DNA from: Paralithodes platypus
Taxonomy: Eukaryota > Arthropoda > Malacostraca > Decapoda > Lithodidae
Reading direction: 5' to 3'
Length of the DNA: 64,000 nucleotides
NCBI GenBank assembly: GCA_032716605.1
Contig: CM064517.1
Location: forward strand, 21,733,276-21,797,275
Both the position numbers and the translations under genes were made by a program. The notes beneath the pieces are model-generated. The model was not told the origin of the DNA, made no database searches, and saw nothing but the letters and a program-made list of their open reading frames with translations. Shown here one piece after another: positions 1-11,235 of the stretch. How positions within the stretch are numbered: the first letter of the stretch is position 1; every line of letters starts with the position of its first letter.

Positions 1-1683
1 GCTGCCTGGCCGAACAGCCTCGAGTCCCTGAGGAAGGCCATGGCCACGATTGGTCTTTCCCACAGAGCTCTCATTGAGTGTAGATTATGTTGTTGGCGTA
101 AGTGGTTGTGTGAGATGCAGTCTTCTATGATATGTTTAATGGTATGGGGTGCTGTGTTACATCCCAGGCAGGCGTCGACAACGGAGTCATCCAGTCTCTT
201 CTGATAGCTCAGGAGAGCTGGATGGTGTCCGCATCTCAGCCTGGCCAGGTGGACTCTGTCCTCACGAGGGAGGGAGGATTCGGAAGGATGGATTTCGGGA
301 GGTCGTGCATGCAGCTGCGTGTTGTCTGTGAGTGAGTGGATGGATTGGCGAGAGATATGAGTATGGATGTGCTTCTGGAAGTTGGTTCGGGGTGGGCAGG
401 GAGGGAGAGAGGACAATAATTGTGTGTGATACCGTGTGCTGGGTGTTGTTTTGATATTTCTTGGTGTCTGTGGGTGTGTTGCCATGTAGTTTAGTGGGTG
501 GTCTTGGTTCGTGGAGGCTGCTGCCAGGAATTGAGTGCCTCTCATGTCCAGATGGTCTTTGACTTTGAGAATTTTGGTTTCTTGATGTAGGTGATCTGTG
601 GGTGCAGTAGCTGTGCAGCCTGTAATGATCTTCAGGGCTTTGTTTTGAATAGTCTGTAAGGTCTTATGATGTGTTTCAGCTAGGTTAGAAGCCCAGGCTG
701 GGCTTGCGTATTCCATCACTGATCTTATGTATATGTATTGTTTATATACTGTGGTGGTAGTTTCTTTGTTGTGTCCAAATTTTGTGTGAGCAAGTGACCT
801 GAGGGCGTTAAGTCTGGGTGTCAGTTTCTTTTTAATGTTTGTGGTGTGCTGTTTGAATGTCATATGAGTATCATATGTTACTCCTAGGATTTTGGGTGTG
901 TGTGTATGTGTTAGGGGTGTGTTGTTTATGGTGAGTTGAGGGATGTATTCGTGTTCACCTGTCCAGCTTGTGAGGAGGGTTGCGGTGGATTTGGCTGGGG
1001 CTAGATTAAGTCTGTTTGTAGTGCACCAGCCATGTAGTGTGTTGAGATAGGGTTGAAGGAGATCTGTTGCTCTTCTTGGGTCATGGTGTGTGCATGTGAG
1101 TGTTATGTCATCTGCATAGGAGGCTAAGTTTATTTGGGGCGTATTGGGTGTAGTTATATCGTGCATGTACAGATTGAAGAGTGCGGGCGATAGGACGGAT
1201 CCTTGTGGGACTCCGTTTGGAAAGGTTCTGATTTTAGATGACTGACCGCCAAAGATACGTGTGCACATCTGCCTGCTAGGAAGTTGGCCAGCCACCTTTT
1301 TGTGTTGTTGTGCATGTTTGTGTTGTAGATTTTGTTTGTTAGGTTGTGGCGGGGGATGGCATCGAAGGCTTTACTAATGTCGAGTGTGGCTAATAGTGAT
1401 CTGTGTGGTGGTCTAGCTGAGTTGATGCCGTCAAAAGCTCTTTGTGTAAGGTCTGTGAGAAGAGTGTTTGTGGAGTGCAGTGGCCTAAGCCATGTTGTGT
1501 TGGAGCTAGGGGTAGGTCGGGTGTAATTAGTTGTAATACTAGGTGTTCCATGACTTTGGAGGGGGAGCAAAGGAGTGTGATGGGGCGGTGCGAGGAGGGT
1601 AGCGTGGGGTCTTTGTTGGGTTTGGGGAATGTGATGATGATACCATGCTTCCAAATGTCTGGTATTGTGTTGTTGTTCCCTAA
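1..1683 (-). mobile_element. LINE-A tandem unit 1 (RT + C-terminal region)
   Basis: On the minus strand this is the reverse transcriptase and C-terminal part of a non-LTR retrotransposon (LINE-A). It runs from about 1668 down to the element 3' end at base 1. Translated motifs include KPNKDP, LDISKAFDAIPR and NGVPQGS; the catalytic YADD is encoded near 1108-1119 and a CPGC...H...C knuckle near 150-185. The unit is nearly identical to 1684-3365, with small indels (near 1245 and 1488) that break the frame. The AAC tail of this unit would lie left of base 1, outside the window. Clade is uncertain: the C-terminal knuckle suggests the I/Ingi/Vingi side, the 2A-PHD N-terminus of the full-length copy suggests CR1/L2-like elements. 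Confidence 0.9.
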
Positions 1684-2474
1684 GCTGCCTGGCCGAACAG
1701 CCCCGAGTCCCTGAGAAAGGCCATGGCCACGATCGGGCTTTCCCACAGAGCTCTCATTGAGTGTAGATTGTGTTGTTGGCGTAAGTGGTTGTGTGAAATG
1801 CAGTCTTCTATGATGTGTTTAATGGTATGGGGTGCTGTGTTACATCCCGGGCAGGCGTCGACAACGGAGTCATCCAGTCTCTTCTGATAGCTCAGGAGAG
1901 CTGGATGGTGTCCGCATCTCAGCCTGGCCAGGTGGACTCTGTCCTCACGAGGGAGGGAGGATTCGGAAGGATGGATTTCGGGAGGTCGTGCATGCAGCTG
2001 CGTGTTGTCTGTGAGTGAGTGGATGGATTGGCGAGAGATATGAGTATGGATGTGCTTCTGGAAGTTGGTTCGGGGTGGGCAGGGAGGGAGAGAGGACAAT
2101 AATTGTGTGTGATACCGTGTGCTGGGTGTTGTTTTGATATTTCTTGGTGTCTGTGGGTGTGTTGCCATGTAGTTTAGTGGGTGGTCTTGGTTCGTGGAGG
2201 CTGCTGCCAGGAATTGAGTGCCTCTCATGTCCAGATGGTCTTTGACTTTGAGAATTTTGGTTTCTTGATGTAGGTGATCTGTGGGTGCAGTAGCTGTGCA
2301 GCCTGTAATGATCTTCAGGGCTTTGTTTTGAATAGTCTGTAAGGTCTTATGATGTGTTTCAGCTAGGTTAGAAGCCCAGGCTGGGCTTGCGTATTCCATC
2401 ACTGATCTTATGTATATATTGTTTATATACTGTGGTGGTAGTTTCTTTGTTGTGTCCAAATTTTGTGTGAGCAA
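1680..2474 (-). pseudogene. LINE-A C-terminal protein fragment, 264 aa
   Basis: This open frame covers the RT thumb and C-terminal domain: RSVMEYASPAWASNL, then an RLRCGHHPALLSYQKR segment, then a CPGC-x6-H-x3-H-x4-C-type knuckle, ending FGQAA at the element stop. It should be continuous with the RT palm, but a frameshift near 2470-2560 separates it from 2685-3428. It has no start codon of its own, so it is a fragment, not a gene. Confidence 0.8.
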
Positions 2475-3365
2475 GTGACCTGAGGGCGTTAAGTCTGGGT
2501 GTCAGTTTCTTTTTAATGTTTGTGGTGTGCTGTTTGAATGTCATATGAGTATCATATGTTACTCCTAGGATTTTGGGTGTGTGTATGTGTTAGGGGTGTG
2601 TTGTTTATGGTGAGTTGAGGGATGTATTCGTGTTCACCTGTCCAGCTTGTGAGCAGGGTTGCGGTGGATTTGGCTGGGGCTAGATTAAGTCTGTTTGTAG
2701 TGCACCAGCCATGTAGTGTGTTGAGATAGGGTTTGAAGGAGATCTGTTGCTCTTCTTGGGTCATGGTGTGTGCATGTGAGTGTTATGTCATCTGCATAGG
2801 AGGCTAAGTTTATTTGGGGCGTATTGGGTGTAGTTATATCGTGCATGTACAGATTGAAGAGTGCGGGCGATAGGACGGATCCTTGTGGGACTCCGTTTGG
2901 AAAGTTTCTGATTTTAGATGACTGACCGGCAAAAGATACGTGTGCACATCTGCCTGCTAGGAAGTTGGCCAGCCACCTTTTTGTGTTGTTGTGCATGTTT
3001 GTGTTGTAGATTTTGTTTGTTAGGTTGTGGCGGGGGATGGCATCGAAGGCTTTACTAATGTCGAGTGTGGCTAATAGTGATCTGTGTGGTGGTCTAGCTG
3101 AGTTGATGCCGTCAAAAGCTCTTTGTGTAAGGTCTGTGAGAAGAGTGTTTGTGGAGTGCAGTGGCCTAAAGCCATGTTGTGTTGGAGCTAGGGGTAGGTC
3201 GGGTGTAATTAGTTGTAATACTAGGTGTTCCATGACTTTGGAGGGGGAGCAAAGGAGTGTGATGGGGCGGTGCGAGGAGGGTAGCGTGGGGTCTTTGTTG
3301 GGTTTGGGGAATGTGATGATGATACCATGCTTCCAAATGTCTGGTATTGTGTTGTTGTTCCCTAA
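1684..3365 (-). mobile_element. LINE-A tandem unit 2
   Basis: This is a second head-to-tail copy of the same 3' segment, about 1682 bp. Its element 3' end (GGCAGCTTAGGGAACAACAAC on the minus strand) joins directly to ACAATACCAGAC, which is internal RT sequence of the next unit. The same junction recurs at both unit borders (1661-1684 and 3343-3366). RT and C-terminal frames are each largely open here (2685-3428 and 1680-2474). Confidence 0.9.
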
Positions 3366-3428
3366 GCTGCCTGGCCGAACAGCCCCGAGTCCCTGAGAAA
3401 GGCCATGGCCACGATCGGGCTTTCCCAC
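2685..3428 (-). pseudogene. LINE-A reverse transcriptase fragment, 247 aa
   Basis: RT palm and fingers: PKPNKDPTLPSSHRPI, TQHGFRPLHSTNTLLTD, LDISKAFDAIPRHNL, FPNGVPQGSVLSPALF and SYADDITL (catalytic aspartates). The first ~25 residues come from the 3' end of the neighbouring tandem unit read out of frame, ending in GNNN from the AAC tail. This shows that the apparent start methionine is an artefact of the tandem junction. The frame is lost after YKQT. Confidence 0.8.
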
Positions 3429-5356
3429 AGAGCTCTCATTGAGTGTAGATTGTGTTGTTGGCGTAAGTGGTTGTGAAATGCAGTCTTCTATGATGTGTTA
3501 ATGGTATGGGGTGCTGTGTTACATCCCGGGCAGGCGTCGACAACGGAGTCATCCAGTCTCTTCTGATAGCTCAGGAGAGCTGGATGGTGTCCGCATCTCA
3601 GCCTGGCCAGGTGGACTCTGTCCTCGCGGGGAAGGATCGGAAGGATGGATTTCGGGAGATCGTGCATGCAGCTGCGTGTTGTCTGTGAGTGAGTGGATGG
3701 ATCGGTGAGAGATATGAGTATGGATGTGCTTCTGGAAGTTGGTATTGTGTTGTGTGAATAGCTGTAGTTTGATATGTTAGTGAGTGCTTGTATGCCTTGT
3801 GGTCCCAGGTGTCTGAGGTGTATGTTGCTTATGTTGTCTAGGCCACAGGCGGGTGAGTGCTTGAGATTGTTGATGATATGCTTTGTCTAGTGATTGGTGA
3901 AGGGTGTATAGTCAGGGTCTGTGGGGAATTGTCTCTTACGTCGGATGACACGTCGGTCGTCTTTGTGAGGTTTTAGGTGGCTGACATGTGAGAAGTGATT
4001 GATGAGAGTGTTTGCTTGTTGTTTACATGAAGGAGTAGAGTCTGTTGTTGTGATTGCAGCATGTGATTGTGTTGTGTTGCTGTTGGAAAGTGTGATCTGT
4101 TTAGTGTTTTGTAGAGTTTTTTGGGGTTTGTTTTGTGATCAAGTGTTTGTAGGAAGTTATTCCAATTTAGTTTTTGTTGTTCTTGTATTTTGTTGTTAGT
4201 TTGGGTGTTGAGTGCTTGAATTTGTTGTGTGATGTCTTGTGTGTGGGGTGCTGGGGAGTGTTTCAGTGTGTCGCGTTGTCTGATGAGGTTTTGAATTTCT
4301 GGTGTGAAGTTGGGGTTGTGTCTTTTTCTGTTACCTCTTGGAATGTGTTTCTTGTCAGCGTTTTGGATAGTTTTATTGAGTATGTGTACAGCATTGTTGA
4401 TGTTAGTGATGGGTGTACTGTTTAGAGTTGTGAAGTGTTGTTCTGTCTCATTTGTAAATGCTTCCCAGTTAGCTCTTTTATAATTGGTGTATGTGTGTTT
4501 GTGGCTAGCTGGGGTGAGTCTGGTTTTGGTGGTGATAATGATCGGGAGGTGGTCAGAGCCTAAGGTTCTGACCACCCTCCAGGATGTTGTGGGGGCGAGT
4601 TCTGGGGAGCAAAAGGTGATGTCTGGAGATGATGGGTTATAGAGGGCTTGGTGAGGAATATGGGTATGTTGATGGATGTCATTAAGGATGATGAGGTTAT
4701 CTGTTTGGTTTTGTAGTACCAGCCCTCTGTCTGTGTCGGGGTTGTCGACAAACCAGGCCGACGTCTTGGCGTTGAAGTCACCACCCAGGATGAGTTGTGG
4801 AGTGTTTGTGATGTGTTGTAAGTGTGGTCTGTATTCATTTGGTACTGTAGGGGATGTTTGGGGAGGGATGTATGTGTTTATGATGGTTATGTTGGATTTG
4901 TTGCCAGTGCGTATTTTAATTGATTGTATTTCTGTTGTGTTATCATTTGGGGGAGGAGGGATTTGGTTTGTACACTGGTTACTATGTATGATATTTCATT
5001 GTGTACCAGGGTGATGAGTCCACCGCCCCCGCCGACAGCCCGGTCTTATCTGATGGTGGTGAAATTATGAAATGTGGGTGTTTTTTGTGATGTGCGGAGT
5101 TTTGTTTCTTGTAAGATGGCAATGTGTATCTTGTCTTGTTTGATGAAGTGTGAGAGTTCGTGTTTCTTTGTGTTAATGCCATCTATGTTCAATTGGAGAA
5201 TGTTAATGTTATGTGCACGATGTATGTTGGGTGCTGCTGCACGAGGATGGGGTGGGGGTGGGGGTGAGGGAGGGGCAGGAGGTTGGGATGGGTGAGGTGG
5301 GGGTGGGGATTGGGGAGCAGGAGATGGGGGTTGGAATGGATTAGGATGGGGTGTGG
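3366..5356 (-). mobile_element. LINE-A unit 3 with internal deletion, plus endonuclease region
   Basis: From 3366 to about 3743 this matches the element 3' end. It then jumps to sequence upstream of the RT at a GGTATTGTGTTG site and continues through the endonuclease to about 5356. Roughly 1.3 kb of RT is deleted, with a TGGT microhomology at the join. The 5' end is truncated: sequence beyond 5373 has no counterpart in the full-length copy at 47897-55665. Confidence 0.85.
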
Positions 5357-5372
5357 TAAACAAAGGTTGCAA
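3973..5372 (-). pseudogene. LINE-A APE-type endonuclease and linker, broken
   Basis: The apurinic-like endonuclease that nicks target DNA is recognisable in pieces: a proline-rich leader, NINILQLNIDGINTKK, HIAILQETKLR (5046-5372), a domain middle shifted in frame (4560-4838), and GSDHLPIIIT, the SDH motif, near 4550 (3973-4575). At least two frameshifts separate these pieces. The matching intact order is seen at 54142-55426. Confidence 0.8.
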
Positions 5373-5855
5373 ACTATAGCACTACTACGACCCATTCTAC
5401 TCCTACAGAAATCCCTATAGCACGTGCTGTATGTGATCAAACAACTCACAATAGGTGTGTCTGTAGTTGCTATAAGGAACATTTTATATATTTTGTGTAT
5501 TTGTGGATTTAGGTGATTATGAATTAAGGTGAAATTATTTTGTAGAATTTTACGACTGTGACAATATGCTGCAACCAAACAAAGTTGGCTAGAGTAAATT
5601 GGTTTTATAGGACTTGTAGTGTTTTTAATTACCTTTCCAATGGTATATACACCATTCCTATAGGTCCAATAAAACTTTTAGAGTAACATCCGAAAGTGCG
5701 ACAATATAGGTTCTGAGAAAAACATGTGAAAGTCTAAGGTAATTAGGTGATTTTTTTTTTTTTTTTTTAGTTTTACAATATTTTACGCAGGAACACGGCA
5801 AAGTAGAAGATAAAGCGTATGGGAGGTTGTAGAGTAGCTTACGCTCTTTCCATTT
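5373..5855. other. No gene recognised
   Basis: AT-rich unique-looking DNA with a T16 run near 5751-5768. The open frames here lack any recognisable domain. Confidence 0.6.
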
Positions 5856-6766
5856 ACAGTAGGCTCACATTCTCGATCAATCTCATCTCGATATTTCGCA
5901 TCTCGATGCCACCTTCAGCTCTCCCCAATCACAAATCTCGATGAAAAAAACGTTAATCTCGATAGCTAAATATCGATGCTAGATGCTATATACTAATATA
6001 AACAGATTAATCTTGACCAAATCGATGTGTGAACCTCACAGTCATTGTGTTTTGTTCACCTGTATACTAATGTACCGCTAGTATCGATCGTTTTCGGGCG
6101 GTAGTCTAACCTGACTCATCTCTGCCGCTTTCATTTACGTAGTAATATAAATTACTTTACCATGTTTTAATATACATTATTATTTGTATGAGGAAAATCT
6201 AATATATAATAGTAAAGACAAAAGAAAACTTGATTAAACTTTATACCATGGAACATTTATTGAAGTCGGTAGATCTAGCGGCCACTTGGTGTACCAGTCA
6301 CACGTCCGCCATTCGCTTGAAAACTTGTATTGTGAAGTTGTCTACCTGGACCTTTTTTTTATCGCATTCATAAAATGCCGGTACTAGTGGTGACAGGGTG
6401 AGGGAAGCAATTGCAAGAATTGATGACGGTGACTGTGCGCCGGGTGCGGAGACGCAGTAACCTAACTACGTTCGCCTCGGAACCATCAATCAACCAAACT
6501 GAATCCACACAAACCTCTTTATCAATAAATATAAGGTAAAAATAAAACTTTCATTATTAATTTTATCTATTTTAACATATTATATATATTGCATGTGATT
6601 GTGGGGGGCAAATGTGAAAATTGACAGATTTGATGTAGGTTAGTCGGCAAGTGGCTGGAACCGATTGTATTTTTTCCCATAAGAAGGTAACTTCGCATCT
6701 CGATATTTCGAATCTCGATCGGTATTTGTGGGAACCAATTATGATCGAGATTGGAGATTCCACTGT
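5856..6766. mobile_element. Probable non-autonomous pogo/Tigger-like DNA element
   Basis: The two ends form imperfect inverted repeats. The left begins ACAGTAGG and carries TCTCGATATTTCGCATCTCG; the right end (reverse complement) begins ACAGTGGAATCTCC and carries TCGAAATATCGAGATGCG-like sequence. ACAGTGGAA-CTCGAT ends are typical of pogo/Tigger elements, and the right end abuts TATA. No transposase frame is visible inside. Confidence 0.5.
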
Positions 6767-7374
6767 ATATAGGTATGCTCCTCGTACGACCAGTAGTTAC
6801 TGAGCATGTTAATTTCAAAGTTCGCTATATTACGTTTTTAGAATTACAGGAAAAGTTTGGAAAACATATAAAAACAAACATTTCAATGGGTTTTCACTAA
6901 TAACATTTCACTGGCTTATGAAGGGATGTTGACTCTTGTTGAGTAAACACCTATTGGTATTTTCATGATTTCGATTTTTTTAAGCCTAAATTAACCGGTC
7001 GGTCCCCTTAACCCTCCTGGCCCGGGCAGGCTCTCCAAAGGACGGAGCTCGTATCCGGGCGATCTGGCCGAATATCAACAAAAGTAAACTAAGGTTAATC
7101 AAGCTTAATATATTACCTACATTAATCAAACATATATAGATATGGGCGCCTTACCTTGCTGCATAGAATGGCGTTGAGTAGAGCTCTCTAGCTCAACTGG
7201 TTCCGGAGTGATGGTGATGGAAGTGGAGGTAACTTATGCCGCGTATTTACCTCGGCGCGTCCGAACACTCAACCGCGGCCCCGGCTACGACGCCCAGTTG
7301 CACTCGTCGCTCCACCCGCAATTATGCCGGGAAGTGATTTGATAGTGTTTTATTGGTTATTATGTCATTTATTA
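6767..7374. other. No gene recognised
   Basis: Mixed intergenic sequence. It includes a GC-richer stretch (7170-7320) with a tRNA A-box-like word TAGCTCAACTGG near 7190 but no matching B box, so no tRNA gene is called. Confidence 0.5.
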
Positions 7375-7532
7375 TAGTTATTATGTTATTTTCACTCAAT
7401 AAAGTTATTTACATGAACTTATTTGTGTCTCTGTCACTTATTACTTCGTTTCATTATTATTATTATGATTATAGTGTCACTTTCACTGGACTTTGATAAT
7501 TGATAGTGTCATTTCCCCTTTTATGTATTGTT
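7375..7532. repeat. ~165-bp repeat, copy left of LINE-B
   Basis: Contains the words TTGTGTCTCTGTCACTTATT, AGTGTCACTTTCACTGG and ATGTATTGTTAG. All recur in the two tandem units at 11236-11568 in the same order. LINE-B lies exactly between this copy and those, so the array was probably three units before LINE-B arrived. Confidence 0.6.
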
Positions 7533-7584
7533 AGGTAAGCTAATACCTTACCTTTAGATACCTTTAGATGTGTTCGCCGCTCTT

Positions 7585-7890
7585 CTAGCGGCACCAAGGA
7601 GCGCGACGCCCCTCGTTATGGGTGGTGATTTGGTGCAGTAGATTGTTTGAAGCGACAGCTCGCTCCCTTGCGAGGATGGGCTCGTCTGGCACTTTTTGCA
7701 GTTCGACATCTAGGGCTCTCTTGAAGTTGTCTAACGAGATGTCCCTCATGTCTCTTACTCGCCGTGGGAGTTTGTTGAAGAGACGTGGGCCTCTGTGTGA
7801 TAACCAGCCCTCTCGCAGAGAGCCCATAGCACCCCTGTTATTCATCCGGGGGATTTCGCATTCCCAGCCTCTCCTATCACTGAATTTCAT
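7585..7890 (-). pseudogene. LINE-B C-terminal fragment
   Basis: Encodes RGPRLFNKLPRRVRDM and FKRALDVELQKVPDEP, the conserved tail that follows RT in many CR1-like LINEs. It is separated from the RT frame by a break at 7890-7954. Confidence 0.7.
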
Positions 7891-7953
7891 GACTATCGGA
7901 GTATGTAGGTTTGGTACTAAACCCTCTGCGATTTTCCATGTGTATATTATTAG

Positions 7954-9486
7954 TTAACATTCTCTTCTACGTTCCAGTGAGTACAGATTCAGTGCTCTTA
8001 AACGCTCCCAATAGTGTAGATGTTTTATCGAACTTATATGCGAAGTGAAATTTCTTTGTACACTCTCTACGTCATTTATTTCACCTGCTTTGTATGGGGA
8101 TGTTAATATGCTACAGTATTCAAGCCGCGGTAGCACTAGAGATTTGAAGAGCGTTATCATAGGTACTTCAACGCGTGTTTTAAAAGTACGCAGAATCCAA
8201 CCCGTTAGACGTTTCGCAGCCGCCACTTTGACCTGGTTATGTACTTTGAAACCCATATTTTCAGACATTAATACCCCAAGGTCTTTCACACTGTCTTTCC
8301 GTTCTATTATGTGGTTAGATTCTGTTATGTAATTTGTAATTTCCTTAACACCATTATTATCTCCGTACCGTATTAATTGGAATTTTTCCTCATTGAATTG
8401 CATGTTGTTTTCCCTGGTCCACTGGAACACTACATTCATGTCTTCCTGCAGTCGGCCCGTGTCTTCTTGTGTGTTTACTATCTTGCTTAATTTTGTGTCA
8501 TCAGCAAAAGACGACACCGTACTGTGTCTGGTGTTGGTATCTATGTCTCAAATTAGTATGAGGAACAGAAGGGACGCTAGCACTGTTCCTTGGGGCACTG
8601 AGCTTTTGACATCCGAAGGCTCAGATGTGACTTGGTTTACTGCTACTGATTGTTTTCGGTTTACGAGGAAATTGTATATCCACCGTCCGATTTTCCCAGT
8701 TATACCTTTTGCTTTCAGTTTGTGGGCTATTATACCATGGTCACATTTATCAAATGCCTTAGCAAAATCGGTGTAAATGACATCCACGTTTTTCTTTTCT
8801 TCTAGCGCTTTAAGAATTTTGTCATAGTGTTCCAAAAGTTGTGAGAGACATGATCTTCCCGCTCTGAACCCATGTTGACCGGTGTTGTGTAGTTCATTTG
8901 TCTCCATGAATGTTGAAATTTTGCTTCGCAGGACTCGTTCGAAAACTTTAATGATGTGAGAGGTTAGAGCTACTGGGCGGTAGTTTTTTGGTAGTGCTTT
9001 ACTCCCTCCTTTATGCAGTGGGGCAATTATTGTGTTTTTCAAGCTATCTGGTATGTTACCAGTGTCTAGACTCCTTCTCCACATTATAGCCAGGGGTTTT
9101 GAGAGGTTTTCCTTACATTTCTTCATTAGGATCGAATTCCATGAGTCCGGGCCTGGTGCCGAGTGGGATGGCATGTTGGAAATGGCCTCTTCTATGTCTT
9201 TTGGACCGAAATCAATATCCAGCATCTGAGGGGTTTCCGTGGGGGAGGTTTCCATGAAAAATATATTTTGGTCTCTGATGACTTTTGTTTCATCAGGCTC
9301 ACTGAATGCCATTTCATACTGCCTGCTTAAGAGTTCGCTCATTTCCTTTTTGTCCCCTGTGAAAGAGCCGTCCCCTTTGCTCAGTGGGCCGATGTTTGAT
9401 GTTGTTTTAGCCTTTTGTTTGGCGTATGAAAAGAAGTATTTGGAATTTTCCTTTATACCTGCAATAGCTTTCCTCTCCTCTTCCAT
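7954..9486 (-). pseudogene. LINE-B reverse transcriptase with in-frame stop
   Basis: RT domains in order: HSAPGPDSWNS, IIAPLHKGGSKALPKNYRPV, GQHGFRAGRSCLSQLL, YTDFAKAFDKCDHG, SSVPQGTVLASLLF, SFADDTKLS (catalytic FADD), then the thumb with VKDLGVLMSENMGF. The two open segments (8548-9486 and 7954-8517) are in the same frame and are divided only by a TGA at 8548-8550. No other lesion is needed to explain the split. Confidence 0.85.
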
Positions 9487-9542
9487 ATGTTATAGTTCAT
9501 ATGATATTCTTAGCCTTTGTTCAATTTCCACAATTTCTCTAT

Positions 9543-10043
9543 CTATTTCGGCCTTTTGCCTATCCTGTAGATTTTGATGTGTGCGTCTTTGTGCGAGTAA
9601 TTTTCTTCTTCTGTACAGCCTCCTCCTTTCCCGATCTTGTTTTGCTTCTTTCGTTTTGTTTGTCTTGCAGGTATATGGTGGCTACAGATTTGGGTCATGG
9701 TTTCTGTTATTAAGACTAGACATTCTGCTGGTGTCAGGTTATTCATTAAATCTTCCCAGTCTATTTCCTCCATTTCTTGATTTACCTCTTCCCACCTAAT
9801 GTTTTTGTTATTGAAGTTAAATTTACTGAAGGGGCCGGTTTTTGTTCTCGATTCTGAGGTTGTCTGTACACTTTCTAAGGTTGTTTTGATCTCAATTAAT
9901 TTATGATCTGAGTATGTTGTGTCCGATATGTTAATGCTGTGTACTAGAGAGTCGTTGTTAGTGAAGACCAGGTCTAAGATATTGTTTTCCCGTGTGGGTT
10001 CAGCAATATGTGGGGTAAGACTAAAAAAAATCGCAAAGTTCAA
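9543..10043 (-). pseudogene. LINE-B endonuclease end and linker
   Basis: Contains ENNILDLVFTNNDS and YSDHKLIEI, the SDH motif that closes APE endonucleases, then a basic linker to RT. It is offset by frameshifts from both 10021-10386 and 8548-9486. Confidence 0.75.
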
Positions 10044-10560
10044 AAAGCTCTCTCGTATTTGCTTCTCCGGTGTTGTTTGCCACTAACTGGTTTTCTAGTT
10101 GTCTCCATTTAATGTTTGGTAGGTTAAAGTCTCCTAGCCATATAATATTTGGTGTTGGGTTCCCCAGGGTTTCCACTTCTGATTTTATTTTGTTGAGCTG
10201 GGTTTTGAATTCTTCTCGGGATGCGTCTGGAGGCCTGTATGTAACAATAACTGCTAAATTTAGGGATTCTATTTTAACTCCAAGTATTTCCACCACTTCA
10301 TTACTGTTATTTAGGAATTCAGTACATAACAGTGAGTCATGGATGTACAAGGCTACACCTCCATGTGATCTATGCGTTCTGTCCACCCTATGTAGGTTGT
10401 AACCAGGAATCCATACCTCACTATCTTACTGATCTTTAATGTGAGTTTCTGTGAGAGCCGCAAATATAGTGTTTCCTTCTTCTAGCAGGCCCCTAATAAA
10501 TGGTACTTTGTTCGTGGTTCTATTTTTTAGGCCTTGGATATTTGCAAACAAGATTTGGGA
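10021..10560 (-). pseudogene. LINE-B APE endonuclease, N-terminal part
   Basis: Reading from 10560 downward: ANIQGLKNRTTNKVPF, then LTETHIKDQ followed by a stop, then HGGVALYIHDSL, VTYRPPDASREE and LGDFNLPNIKW. These are the E, Y-R-P and GDFN motifs of APE-type LINE endonucleases. The stop after KDQ and a frameshift at the end make it non-functional. Confidence 0.75.
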
Positions 10561-10591
10561 GAGATTGTTTGGAGTACTGTACTATGTGTAC

Positions 10592-11230
10592 CTAATAGTC
10601 TTCGGGAAGTATTTGCCACTCTTGGGAGGCCAGGAGGTGCTCGAGGTGTTCTATGTGCTCCTCCATCTCCCTCAGTCTCTTCATCTTCATCTGCCCTTTC
10701 CCTCCTTGCCTTTTTCCTCTGTCTCGTCCTCGCATAGCTAGAGAGTTTTTTGGGCTACCATTCGTGTTAGGTCTAGCATATCTCCAAGTCCCTTTGATAT
10801 GAAAAGCTAGGCATTTCATATTGTAGCAGGTCTTGTTCTCAAGTGATGTCTTGCAAAGGGATGGGTGGTGGTATTTGCAGGTTTCACCAAATCTACATTT
10901 TCCATGACTGGTTATGTTGTTGCAAATTTTGGGATGAGCAAATCTACATGACTTCCCATTATATTGGCCCTTTTGACCAAAGTAGCACCTTCTTTCCAGA
11001 TAATATCTGCACACTGGTGTAGACAGCCCCAGTAGGTGTGGCTGGGGCTGTGAGGGGTTATGTGGTGAGCTAAGTGTGGTTGTGGTTGATAGTGGGCTTG
11101 GTGTATGGGTGGGTGAGGCCTGCAGGGGGGTGGAGTTACGTGTCGGTTGTAGGTGGGCAGGTGGTGAGCTATGCTGCGGGGCTAGTTGGGTCTGGGAGGG
11201 GGAGGTCTGGAATTGGGGGAGATAGTGGTG
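10592..11230 (-). CDS. LINE-B ORF with three CCCH zinc fingers
   Basis: Three consecutive C-x(7-8)-C-x(4-6)-C-x3-H fingers are visible: CRYYLERRC...CRFAH, a second with HGKCRFGETCKYHH, and a third with LENKTCYNMKCLAFH. A basic, coiled-coil-like tail (REMEEHIEHLEHLLA) follows and ends at LPEDY. Upstream of the methionine near 11014 the frame stays open through a proline/serine/threonine-rich stretch to about 11230. CCCH fingers bind RNA, so a role as the nucleic-acid-binding ORF of LINE-B is the natural inference. Confidence 0.7.
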   Translation of the reverse strand, partial: HHYLPQFQTSPSQTQLAPQHSSPPAHLQPTRNSTPLQASPTHTPSPLSTTTTLSSPHNPSQPQPHLLGLSTPVCRYYLERRCYFGQKGQYNGKSCRFAHPKICNNITSHGKCRFGETCKYHHPSLCKTSLENKTCYNMKCLAFHIKGTWRYARPNTNGSPKNSLAMRGRDRGKRQGGKGQMKMKRLREMEEHIEHLEHLLASQEWQILPEDY

Positions 11231-11235
11231 TGGTT

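Larger units (their letters stand above)
7533..11235 (-). mobile_element. LINE-B: CCCH-finger, endonuclease, RT retrotransposon
   Basis: A minus-strand non-LTR element in the order CCCH zinc-finger ORF, APE endonuclease, RT, C-terminal domain, 3' UTR. The RT and C-terminal ...SLREGWLSHRGPRLFNKLP resemble CR1/L2-like arthropod elements. All domains are present, but two frameshifts and an in-frame stop inactivate it. The 3' end near 7533-7571 carries short CTAAAGGTA repeats. Confidence 0.85.

Noticed and set aside
2685..3428. Genuine start methionine for the LINE-A RT at 3428
   Set aside because: The first residues are the neighbouring unit's 3' end and tail read in the wrong frame; the same leader appears only where units abut.
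5046..5295. Proline-rich frame as a host gene
   Set aside because: It is the linker before the LINE-A endonuclease and matches the full-length copy at 54900-55200.
7170..7320. tRNA gene near TAGCTCAACTGG
   Set aside because: The A-box word is perfect but no B box or cloverleaf pairing follows.
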